A DNA stretch of 64,000 nt. Source: Telopea speciosissima. Lineage: Eukaryota; Streptophyta; Magnoliopsida; Proteales; Proteaceae. The notes beneath the pieces were generated by a model. The model made no database searches, was not told the origin of the DNA, and saw only the letters and a list, made by a program, of their open reading frames with translations. The DNA is taken from assembly GCF_018873765.1 (NCBI RefSeq), contig NC_057923.1, forward strand, positions 19,191,913 through 19,255,912, in the 5' to 3' direction. The position numbers were made by a program, and so were the translations under genes. Every line of letters begins with the position of its first letter. Positions within the stretch are counted from its first letter, which is position 1. Below, in pieces: positions 1 to 10,400 of the stretch.

Positions 1-24
1 GGATAGCAGGAATCTGGAGCTGAG

Positions 25-1607
25 TGATGTAGATCCCACGACTGACCAGAAGAAGAAGAAGAACCAAGGCTCATCAACCCAGCTCCAGATGGACCAAAAC
101 TGGACCAGATCAAGCCAGCCCAGCAGGTCTTCTAGAAGGGTCAAGAAAAAGAGGCCAAAACACTGTTCACGTGAACAGTATCACAGCCCATATTTGCCTC
201 GTGTGGAGATGCTTTTCAGAAAATCTTGTGGGCTCATCAAGTGGAGAAAGCTTCTATCCTAATGCTGCCATAGTTTAGTTTCTATTTTCATATTTAGAAA
301 GTAGGCTTAAGTTTCAATTTCCTTAAGTTTCTAATTTGGTTGTCTTTGCATGTTTAGAAGGTTGAGTTATAAAGCCTTCAATAGTCTCTATTTCCATTAG
401 TTACTATTTTCATTAGTTTCTATTTTCCCAACAGTTGCTAAGTTTTACTTTCTATTTTTGTACCCTAGCCTCAGTCTATAAAAAGGCAACTATTGTAATT
501 GATTGACACAAAATTAATGAATAATATTTTGAGGCATTCTTGCACTCGATTATGGGAGTAAAACCCCTGTTCAACAGCTAGGATAGCTGCGGGTGAGATA
601 CCCAGGGCTGAGAAAGCCCATCCCCTACCCCCTTTCTCCTCCTCCCTTCCCTGCTCGATTTCCCTTACGATTGCTCTGCTGCCATTCTAAGATTGCTGCA
701 AGTGCTGTGAAGACCTCTGGAAGATCAGAATCATGTCCCAATCAAGTCCGGATCTATTGCTGTTGCATCAATTCGAAGGAATACTAGAATACCCTGCGCC
801 TCTGCTGTTCTGTCCAGGTATTGTAATTGATTGACACAAAATTAATGAATAATATTTTGAGGCATTCTTGCACTCGATTATGGGAGTAAAACCCCTGTTC
901 AACAGCTAGGATAGCTGCGGGTGAGATACCCAGGGCTGAGAAAGCCCATCCCCTACCCCCTTTCTCCTCCTCCCTTCCCTGCTCGATTTCCCTTACTATT
1001 GCTCTGCTGCCATTCTAAGATTGCTGCAAGTGCTGTGAAGACCTCTGGAAGATCAGAATCATGTCCCAATCAAGTCCGGATCTATTGCTGTTGCATCAAT
1101 TCGAAGGAATACTAGAATACCCTGCGCCTCTGCTGTTCTGTCCAGGTATTGCTGCAGACTTCAGGCTGGGATATCTCCCCAACCAACCACTGAAATCAAT
1201 TGAGATTTGGAAGACTGAATCACACCATCAAAGGCTACATTCGACCCCTGACTTGAGGCCCCAATTCTCACTGGTTCGGCCTGCAGACCCTAACCTTCTA
1301 ATTTGGGAACTCCTTCACAACTCACAAGTTAGCCATTGGAACTGGCTGAATTTATTAGCAGAGATCCCCCTGTCCCTGCTCCACTCAATCCAAGTTTGGG
1401 TCTTTTCTCATTGCTGGTTTGGTTTCTACACACTCATCAGTACTTTCTAATTTTGAAAACCTACTTCTGTTGTGTTTCTGACCATTGAATGTATTCTCAG
1501 ATTTGTCTATTTACTTCCCTACCTAAAGCCTGAGTGTTCTCACTGAGTTTATTGGAATTTGAAGGTTATTATTGGGACTGTAAACCCTAGTTTGCAGTCT
1601 TACATTA
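25..1607 (+). mobile_element. Solo LTR, family shared with 58,545-59,650
   Basis: The unit begins TGATGTAG and ends TTACATTA. An exact 5-bp direct repeat CTGAG flanks it at 20-24 and 1,608-1,612, the target duplication expected of an LTR-element insertion. No primer-binding site follows it and no partner LTR is in the window, so it looks like a solo LTR left by recombination between the two LTRs of a full element. A TATA-like box (TATAAAAAGG) lies at 477-486. A perfect 18-bp palindrome, ACTGTTCACGTGAACAGT, with a CACGTG core lies at 162-179. The unit is longer than its relative at 58,545 partly because of an internal 328-bp tandem duplication. The TG...TA termini are non-canonical for LTRs; such ends are known mostly from Ty1/copia elements, but family membership is inferred. 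Confidence 0.7.
491..1146. repeat. 328-bp tandem duplication inside the solo LTR
   Basis: Bases 491-818 are repeated at 819-1,146 with almost no differences. One clear substitution lies in the pyrimidine-rich part. Both units begin at TATTG, and the sequence after the second unit also begins TATTG, so the duplication probably arose by slippage or unequal exchange at a short match. The near identity suggests a recent event compared with the divergence between the two solo LTRs of this family. Confidence 0.9.
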
Positions 1608-1612
1608 CTGAG

Positions 1613-3085
1613 ACTCACAAGCAGCACAATGAAACAGAAGAGACGGTAGATTTACAGTTCAAGGTATAGGAGAAGGAGAACAAGTCAGAGAACTTCACAT
1701 TTACATGTATCAATTCAAGGAAGGAAAAATTCTATATAGAAGATAAACTCTACAAGTGGAAAATCTCAAAAGTACTCTTCCATTTGTTCATAGTTAAAGT
1801 GAAGAATATGTACGTTCTTCGCATCAAAGAACTTTCTATAGAGGGTAAGACAAAGTCACAATTTTTTATGCAACTAGTCAGAACTAAAGCTAATCTGATT
1901 TAAATTAAGAACATGGGAGAATTTGATTCTACATAGAACATTTTTAACTTGAAAGGCTCAAAACTAAGAACTATAAACCAGCTACTAGGAATATTTTTGC
2001 CGAAGGCAGTGATCCATAACCATGTCATCCCAAAGTACACAGTCATAACAAAAGTCAATGTATACTAAAGAGAACCAAATCTTAAGCTTTGCTGGAGAAT
2101 CATCTTTAAATCAATTGTTCTTTTTCTCTCCCTCTTCTCCTTTGAACATAAACAATAAGTGCATAAAATCCATAATGCTCTAGGATTGCAATAATGACAA
2201 GAGTCGGATAACATAAGATCAATTGAGAATTCATCTTGCTAGACCTGCCACATTCATTATAGAGCTTCTCCCATTGCCCCGAATTCAGACATCGACGAAG
2301 AACATCAAAGTTCTTCAGTTTCACATGGTGGAAGCCCAAATCCACCCAATCTTATGCTAAGAAAACGATAATTTCCAAACATTTCAAATGTTCTGTTTCC
2401 CACTTGTGAGTGATTTTTCCCAAATATTTCTAGTAGTTCTTTTTCCCACTTGTGGGCCAAGTTATACCCTTTAAGCACCTAAGCCCTAGAAATCATCTTA
2501 TCTTTGTCAAACTCTTTATGCCCATGTTGGTCTCCCTATCTCAATCCCATCATCAATATTCCTGGCTGAACCCAAGCAGAATGTCCAGTCTAGCTTATTG
2601 GAACCTCCACTCAAGCAGCTCAGTGCTTGGATCTTGAACTACATCTACAGAGAACATCTTGTCAAGCACTTTCAACTTTCTGCAGTATTGCAGGACTAGT
2701 TATACTCACTCCCATGAAAATTCCAAATCTGCTTGGGAACTCAAATAATGGATCAATGCAAATTGAGGAAATATTCTCCTTATTGCACTAGGTATGTTCA
2801 AACAATAAAATTGGGCGAAGACCAGGTTCTCCATGTCATTACCAAATTCAAACCACTCCCCAGTTAAACCTCATAAACATATTCCCAAGCACTGAGGTAA
2901 TATTGGAATGCAAATTGTAAAAAGGGGGAGAAAAAGGCTAAAATTTGCAACACTGACCAGGAAAATTTTATAACACATTATAAGTTGAGACATCGCTGCT
3001 CAGGTGTCAATCAGTAACTGTCAAGCTGTGCAATATAAGTTGATAACTCAAAGAAAACAAACTAAGATTAGAGCAACAGCTAAGT
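1613..3085. other. Intergenic stretch with no recognised feature
   Basis: This AT-rich stretch lies between the solo LTR and the stop codon of the PPR gene. It holds only short open frames with no family resemblance. The right part probably contains the PPR 3' untranslated region, which reads leftwards from 3,085, but no clear polyadenylation signal could be assigned. Confidence 0.5.
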
Positions 3086-5047
3086 TCATGCACTCAAACC
3101 AGCCCAATTCTTAAAAGCAATAAGTGCTTCCATCTTCCTAAAGTTCCTCTTCCTCAGTTTTGATACTTTGAGCTTCTTATGGGTCTCCATAAAAGCTTGC
3201 TTGTACCTCCACTTATCAACAAATATCTTCATCTCCTTTGCCTTTTCTACAACTTGCATAACAGCATCAAAGAAACCCCCCTTAACCAAAGCATACAAGA
3301 ATGCATCCACCAAGTTGCTATCAAACTTGACAACCTTCTCCTCACTGGAGGATATCCGTTTCCTTACTTCTGTCCACAGGATCAAGACACTAAAATATTT
3401 CTCTGCTGTCGTGTACCCATTTATAAGAGACAAGTAGGTTTGATCATTAGGTTCAAATTGAAGAAACACCATCCTTCTAAAGGTCCGTCTTGCATCCTCT
3501 AGCCGCCCAATCTTACAGAAGGCATGAATAATTGAATTCCAATCATGAGTACCCACTTCAACTCGTGGGTCCTCGACTACCACATCTAGGAATGCTGCCA
3601 TTAGCTCAGGCCGGTGATTCTCAGTTAAAGCTGTCATTATAGTCAAGTAACTACTCTTCAAATCATGTGTTCTCGCCTCTCTCATGTCCCTAAACAGAGA
3701 AAAAGCCGACTGAAAATCTTGGCTTGACATGGCTGCCTCTATCAAAGCATCATAGCTACTGGCATCCAACTGAAGCCCTGAAGCACTGATCTCAGTAACC
3801 AATTGAGCAGCCTCAGTTGTCCGATGCTCTTTACAGTAAGCCTTCAAGATAGACACATAAACCCCAAGGCCAACAAAACCTCCCAGAGCATTCATCTCAT
3901 CCAAAATGCTGTGTGCTTTATCTAATAAACCAAGATTAACACATGCATTCACAATTCCAAACCCAACAGAGCTATCAATACTGATCGAAGAAGACTCCAA
4001 CTTCTGAGCTTCAATAATTAACTTTGCTAAATCCTTGACACCTCCCTTTTGAAGAAACCCCTTCACAATCCCACCATAAGTTTCTTCCATAAAATTTGAT
4101 TCTTTTCCCTCTCCCTCTTGCAAACTACGCAGTACAGTTGCAGAGACAAATTCTAAACTGACTGATTTCAAATAACCATTAATCAGATTAATGTAAAACG
4201 TTCTTTTTGATGGAAAATCGAAACCATCCATCAACTTCTCCAATTCAATGATCTTGTTTTCAAGCCCCTTCAGTGCATACAGGTATGCAAGAAATCCAAA
4301 ACTCGATTCGTCTGGACGAACAACCAGGAGAGACATTGTCTCCAAAACATTTTGGGCATCACTCACAGACCCCAGATCATAACAACACCCCTCCAGGGCA
4401 GCATTACAAGCGACCAAATCAGGCTTCATGTAATCCAATTTCTCATCCAAGGCGATCCTACAGTTCTCATTAAAAACTCGTAAGAACGCAACAAAGCTAC
4501 CATTTTTCCTGCTAATTTCAATAAGCACGGGTCCCCAAAGACTAAAAGGAGGGAAAAACCTGTTCTTAAACATAGATTTGATTAAAGAAAACGCAGGGGC
4601 AGCAGTGTTTGCTGACTTCATGGACTGTAACAGGATCTGTATGGTTTCGAAAGAAAGTGATTGTGGGTTCTTCTCTAATAAAAATATCACAGAAGCAAAA
4701 GCCCTCTTGAGATTATGAACGTCTTTGAGAGAAGATAATTGGGTAATGAGGGAGTTGGAGAGATGCTTACTCGGCAAGGTTGAGTTGCTTGTGAGGATCT
4801 TGAAAGATTTCCACGCCTCGTCAGTATTTTGATTGTCCAGGGAAGTTTGGAGATTTAATTCTAGGGCATCTTTGTCATCTAGCGCTAGGGTTTTTGGGGT
4901 TGAACCTTGGATTTTGGGGGTTGGTGGAGCTGCCGAAGTTTTCTTCAGGGCAAAGATGGAGGGTTGGAGGAAGGAATAAAGAGTGGGAATTTCAAGTGAA
5001 GACGAAAACTGTCTTAGTGAGGGTAAGGAAAGTGAACTTCTCCACAT
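3086..5047 (-). CDS. Pentatricopeptide repeat protein, mitochondrial type (At1g69290-like)
   Basis: Single-exon gene of 653 residues. PPR proteins bind organellar RNA and act in its processing or translation. The N-terminus (MWRSSLSLPSLRQFSSS) is basic, Ser-rich and free of acidic residues, as in mitochondrial presequences. The rest is helical-hairpin PPR sequence with recognisable units such as GTHDWNSIIHAFCKIGRLED and PNDQTYLSLINGYTTAEKYF. The tail is basic (KLKVSKLRKRNFRKMEAL). No E, DYW or SMR domain is seen, so it is a P-class PPR. An in-frame ATG 33 codons upstream (5,146) exists, but the residues between are Cys/His-rich and unlike a targeting peptide, so 5,047 is preferred. The overall sequence recalls Arabidopsis At1g69290; this is from memory and the exact RNA target is unknown. 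It looks intact. Confidence 0.93.
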   Translation of the reverse strand: MWRSSLSLPSLRQFSSSLEIPTLYSFLQPSIFALKKTSAAPPTPKIQGSTPKTLALDDKDALELNLQTSLDNQNTDEAWKSFKILTSNSTLPSKHLSNSLITQLSSLKDVHNLKRAFASVIFLLEKNPQSLSFETIQILLQSMKSANTAAPAFSLIKSMFKNRFFPPFSLWGPVLIEISRKNGSFVAFLRVFNENCRIALDEKLDYMKPDLVACNAALEGCCYDLGSVSDAQNVLETMSLLVVRPDESSFGFLAYLYALKGLENKIIELEKLMDGFDFPSKRTFYINLINGYLKSVSLEFVSATVLRSLQEGEGKESNFMEETYGGIVKGFLQKGGVKDLAKLIIEAQKLESSSISIDSSVGFGIVNACVNLGLLDKAHSILDEMNALGGFVGLGVYVSILKAYCKEHRTTEAAQLVTEISASGLQLDASSYDALIEAAMSSQDFQSAFSLFRDMREARTHDLKSSYLTIMTALTENHRPELMAAFLDVVVEDPRVEVGTHDWNSIIHAFCKIGRLEDARRTFRRMVFLQFEPNDQTYLSLINGYTTAEKYFSVLILWTEVRKRISSSEEKVVKFDSNLVDAFLYALVKGGFFDAVMQVVEKAKEMKIFVDKWRYKQAFMETHKKLKVSKLRKRNFRKMEALIAFKNWAGLSA

Positions 5048-5429
5048 CTTCCCTTTTTCTGCCTGCAAACACCGAGTGTGAACAGGTGAATGGCCACTAT
5101 GATACGCAGAGGGAAGAAGACTACACCAGACACAGGGGTAGTGCACCGCACGCGCTCAGGTAGTATTCTTTCTCCTATTTAATTTTTAATAATTTTTGAA
5201 AATAAAAATTCAGATCTTAGATTTATGATTTCTATTTCAATTTCATGAGGTGATTTCTATTTGTTTTTATTTTTAACTTTATTTTTTCTTGAAATAGAAA
5301 TCAAATTTCAGGTTATGTTTGATTCGCAAGAAAAGGATAGAAAAGAAAAGAAAAAGTCCTTTTTTTTAAAAAAAAAAATTGAAGAGAGATATATACAGAT
5401 AAATCAATCATTGAATCATCATGGCTTTT

Positions 5430-5677
5430 TTTTTTTTTTTTGGTTAATAACAGAAAATTATATTCAAAAACGATAATTTACAGATGAGTTCTGTATACAA
5501 AAAAATTGCTTTCCAATAATAGCACAGCAAGCTAGATGCTGCAAAATAGAGGTAACTGGATTAGGTTGATAATCAATAATCTTCAATTTAAAGAGACTCG
5601 AAATGTGACGGAGAGCTGCGGGTAGTAAAAAAAATGGCCAGTATTCATTTGAAGGATTCAGAAGCTTCCCTATTTGT
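5430..5677 (-). mobile_element. Short retroposed insert (5'-truncated LINE or SINE-like)
   Basis: A 248-bp insert is flanked by an exact 15-bp direct repeat, ATCATCATGGCTTTT, at 5,415-5,429 and 5,678-5,692. On the plus strand it starts with a long T run, so the element reads on the minus strand and ends in poly(A). Its 3' end reads ATTAACC followed by the A tract, resembling the ACC-A(n) end of the retroposed unit at 17,291. No RNA polymerase III A or B box was found, so a 5'-truncated L1-type LINE is more likely than a tRNA-derived SINE. It has no coding capacity. Confidence 0.75.
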
Positions 5678-5692
5678 ATCATCATGGCTTTT

Positions 5693-7403
5693 GTCTTAAC
5701 ATTATTATTTTTTTCTTTTCTTTTCATTTCTTGACAACCAAACATAGCAATAAAATTCTAAAAATAAGTGAGAAGTTCTTTCAATATCGAAATTGAAAGT
5801 GCACACTCTTATGCTCTTTAATGAACACGTGGTTAATTTGATGTGTAAAGAAACAATTTCATGTTAAAACTAAAACACCATCCTTCTTCTCATGATGGTG
5901 TCACCATCACAACCACTGCCCCTTCCTAACCTCGCCTTTGCTACCGCTACCACCCTCTCCCACCGGAATATAGAGAATCTATTCTTAAAAACATAGAATT
6001 GCAATGGAAGCCAAAATAGTACTTTTACCCAGAATAAATACAAAAGTTGGAAAATGACTTATTTTGCTCCAAAGTTGGTCAATCGATTTTCTTCATGAAA
6101 ATTAAATAATATAATGGGCAAGAGATTGTTGACTGATCATGCAGTGTATGCACCAGCATGAGGGCCAATGAGATGGCACACAGGGGCATCAACAGAGATT
6201 CGATTGTTGATTTCATGGAGGGCAGGATGATACTTTTACACGCTCCTATATCTTGACGCAAGAGCCACGCGACCAGAGAGCGTTCTTTTTCTCATTATAT
6301 AATTATGAATTAGAATCACAGATTTGTCCATCGATTCCAATTTGAATCAGTGGGCTGAATTGGAGAGGATGAGCCGAGGAGGGTGGGTTTCTCCATCATC
6401 TCAGATTTTTGTAGTTTTTGGTTCAAGAAATGAGTTCCCCTTTCACTTTGGTGTGTTTTTGGTGATCAAAGGAAGAAGACAATAATAGCCAAAAAGTGAG
6501 ATTTTCTTCCATTTTTGACTGATTCAGTCTTCATTGTGCAGAATCAGCAGAAATCGAAATCAGCCTCCATCAATTCCAATTTGTATAAGGCAGACCCCAA
6601 ATTCCAATTTGATTTTTGTAACCTTGGTTACACTCAAATCTGCCCAGGAATTCTATCCCTCTTTTTCTTCCCAGTCCCACCTAGGGATGCTTGGTTGTAG
6701 AGAAACATATCATTTTCTCACCAAGGTATCCCTGCCAAATCAGATGGGAAAATCTGACAAAAGACGCATTCGTTCACTGATGTTTCAAAATATAATGAAT
6801 ATCCCAAGCATGGTAATGGTAAGAACGATTAATATTATCATCTTCTTGATTCTTTGCCGGATTAAGAATTAGATATCTTCTAAAACAGGGCCTATTGAGC
6901 AAGCATTATCAAAATGAAGACATGCTCCCTGAATCATCATTGCCATCAAATACTCGATACCCAATTACTTCCTTCGAATGAATCGATGGAATCATGTAGC
7001 AGAGAAATTTCTTTCTGGATTGTTCAAAACATAAAAGACTGAATATTGATAGTAGCAGCATCATAGGATCACATTCACTGTAGGACTTGATTCTCTTAGG
7101 TGGGGCTCATTGAATTGCATGTTTTTATTGCCCAGTAATTGTAGAGAGGTATACCCAATACTGATAAGAGTACAAACACGTGAACAATTCATTTTCATTA
7201 TTGATATCAATTAAGAAGAGTTGGAATTTACAATCCCTTACATCTAGTAGCTCAAGATGCACCATATAAAAGTGACAAAAACACATGAAATGTATTCTGA
7301 AAGAAACAGATTGTCCTTCTGTTTACCCCTTTCCCCTACCTGTGTCTAGCATTATCTGTAAAGTGTCATCTTACCTGATCATGAAGTTAAAATTGATCAA
7401 AAC
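5693..7403. other. Spacer between PPR and ERLIN genes
   Basis: About 1.7 kb without a supported gene. It contains AT-rich sequence and short open frames with no family resemblance (for example 6,534-6,872). The right end should contain the ERLIN 3' untranslated region. No inverted repeat or target duplication was recognised here. Confidence 0.5.
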
Positions 7404-10400
7404 CTACATATCTGAGCTACCCTTCCTTGGAATGTCATTCAGAAAATTTCCGAGCAATCTCTGATCAAATACCATGCTTGGTACCTACACAGCAACATCA
7501 ATACCATGATTACACACAATAGCCTGGAATAGTTAATATTGAAGAGAGCAGCCACAGATGAAGTATGTTATCAAACCTTGTCTCCAAAGAAGATCTTGGA
7601 ATTATTCGTTATAGCTTCAATAAATTTCAGCTCAAGATACTCAGGTGTAAGCTTCAACTTGTTTGCTTCTGCCTCTTTAATCACTCTGGAAAAAGGAAAT
7701 CAAGGATTGTACTGAGTGTATGTAGTATGACCACATCCATTGTGGAGATTGTAGAAAAGGAAGAGTTGGGAGTTCCACTTTCCTCTATTTTTTAAGCAGC
7801 CAAGAAATTTCTACCTGTAAAAGTCAGCATCAGTCAAGCTCTTCTGCCGGGCTATGTACATTTGGTTCTCTATTTCCTGCTGCATTCTGGCACTGTCCTT
7901 CTCCATCAACTTCTGCTCCATGAGAATCCTGCTAACCTGGGAATTCTTTTCTGCCTCTGTTAAAGCCATTTTCTTCGCTGTCTCGGCCTCTTTCTCAGCA
8001 ACCCGTTGTTTCTCCATGGCAATCAATACCTACACAAGTAACACTACTCAGCCAGAAACTCTTAATTTAAAACATTATGAAGTAGAAAATCTACAAGTAT
8101 TTAACATCAGAGCCTCAGTTAGTTTGGCATTAAGAATAATTAGCAAGATAAAGTCAACCAACCATGAGATAAATATAGATAATAATCTACATCCTGTGAG
8201 TTGGATTCTAGCAAAAAAGAAGGGGGGTGGATTAGCTCTCTGGATTGAGAACTTTCAGTCAAGTGGGTCACAACATGTTGCAATTGCAATAATAAAATTC
8301 AGAAGGAACTGGTACAACATGTAACATGAGAGTTTGATCATCAGTTGACCAAAACCGAGAAGTGCTAGAATAAACCGAATGAACTAGAGTCAACCCAATT
8401 GAACTTGAACCCAAACCTGATGGTTCTCAACCTCAAGATGACAAAGTTCACTTAGGATCGGGCTGATCAGCACTCTCCCATAAGACACCTGACAAATCCT
8501 ATAATTAACTTAGAGCTATTAACTCCAGAGTAGTCCCTTCAAAATAAAGCCAAGTATATATGAATACAAGATATAACACATACACATCTACAATCTTGGA
8601 ATTTGGGTCAGCTAAGGTTATGCAAGGCCTCAACCCAGGCCCAAGCCAGGCTCACATGGGTTACCATTTTCTGACACCAAGCCAAAACCAATGCTCGATC
8701 ATGCAATCCCAACCTAAACAGAAGTTTCGGTTGGCTCCAAGTTGGCAGTCGTAGATGCAACTATAAAGAACTTACTGTGAGTATGGTGAAACAGATATGG
8801 CAACAATGGCGATTCTCAGACCATCTGAGCCATCCGGGTCTCACAATGCTGTACACACTCACTCTATTGGCTGTATACTTACTGTGACTACTAAATAAAG
8901 ATAAGAGAATTTTTGGCTAGCAAGTAGCAAGTATCAGAAGTGTATATAGAAACAGTCTGGCAGATAAGTTGGCAGTTTACGAAGACTGGTAAAGCTAAAG
9001 CTTGGGCAGTTATGGATTTATTAATTTCTAGCAGCCCCTGCCCCTGTCACTGTTATGGAAGGCCACTTCCACATGAAGAACTTATGAGCACAAATAAGCA
9101 CTCCAAAGGTATAGAGAATCAAAGACAAGCTTGTATCATCATATGAGAGCCCAACTGTTTCTTTTAGGCAAGGTCTATGGGAAGCAAATCCCATTGATGG
9201 ACATGCTGACTACAAAAGACATGCATTAACCTCCTCCCCTTACTCCATGATGTAGTATGATATTAATTAAGCCTCCTGCCATTTCCTTGCCTATTCTAAT
9301 TTTCAGATATGGTATTTAATCACCAAACCAAAAGGAAAGCAATGAACCAAAGGAAAGGGGAGGGAGGGGCTACTGACAGAGTTATTGATGGCATGGTGCT
9401 ATCAAGGACTGGACTGGAAATTTCAGACTTACTGAATTCTTTCTCCATGTGTTTGAAAAAGTTCCTCCATGATCCCAAACTAGCCCATGTAATATTTAGA
9501 CAGAAAAACCAAATACCTTAGTGCGTTCCTCTTCCATCTGTTCAAAATTGCGCCTTATGCTATCTGGAATTTTGGGTTTTGTGACACGCACACCGATAAT
9601 TTCAATACCTGGGGCATAACGTGTACAATCATCCTGAAGATTTTCTTTCATCTTTTCATCAATCTGAAACAATTCCATTTGATAATTTTGTCAATTTTAA
9701 TGAATGTTGCATAAAAACATAAAAGGTTCAATCTAGAAAAACTTTAAGAAAGAAAATTTACACAAAAAACATGAAAACACTAAAGAAATTTCAAGTGCAG
9801 TCTCGTGATTTGTCATCCCATAAAATCAGTCTTTGATTCTGACATAAGCAACCAACAGCAATTTCTTAACTGGTAGTTTGCAGATCATCGATATAGGGCA
9901 TCCATGAGAACCTTCTTAAATCTCAAGTACCTTTTACAAGCTAACATAGTTAGCATTAACAGAATGCATGGTTCAGTTACTTGCCTGATCAAACATGTCT
10001 ATATAAACTTGTTGAAGGGCATGAACACTGCAGAACTGATTGATTTCATGATGGATTTTATCATATATCCATGTATGATCATATTGTACCCCATAGTTGA
10101 GTAAAGTCTCATACACATAATCCTTACGAAGACGATTAACGACCTAGAGAAGCATTACAACCAATTCAAACACATGTCAAAACTTGGAATAAATGACCAG
10201 GACAATATTCCAATAGGCAATGAAAGATACAGAACAAGTTTTGAGGTTTACCTCTATTTTATCAAAAGTGATCATAACACCACCTTTTGTTCCACATGGG
10301 ATGTCCTTAACCTGTTTATTGGGAAGGAAAGAAGACATATACGATGGTTAACAACTAAAGTAAAAAAGCACAAAAGAAATGAACACAATCCACAATCAAA

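Noticed and set aside
1061-1450. 129-codon open frame in the first solo LTR
   Set aside because: It lies within an LTR, covers the end of the tandem duplication and resembles no protein.
3168-3502. Plus-strand open frames opposite the PPR gene
   Set aside because: They are antisense shadows of a well-supported coding sequence.
5047-5146. Upstream in-frame ATG of the PPR gene at 5,146
   Set aside because: The 33 extra residues are Cys/His-rich and unlike a targeting peptide; the methionine at 5,047 begins a typical presequence.
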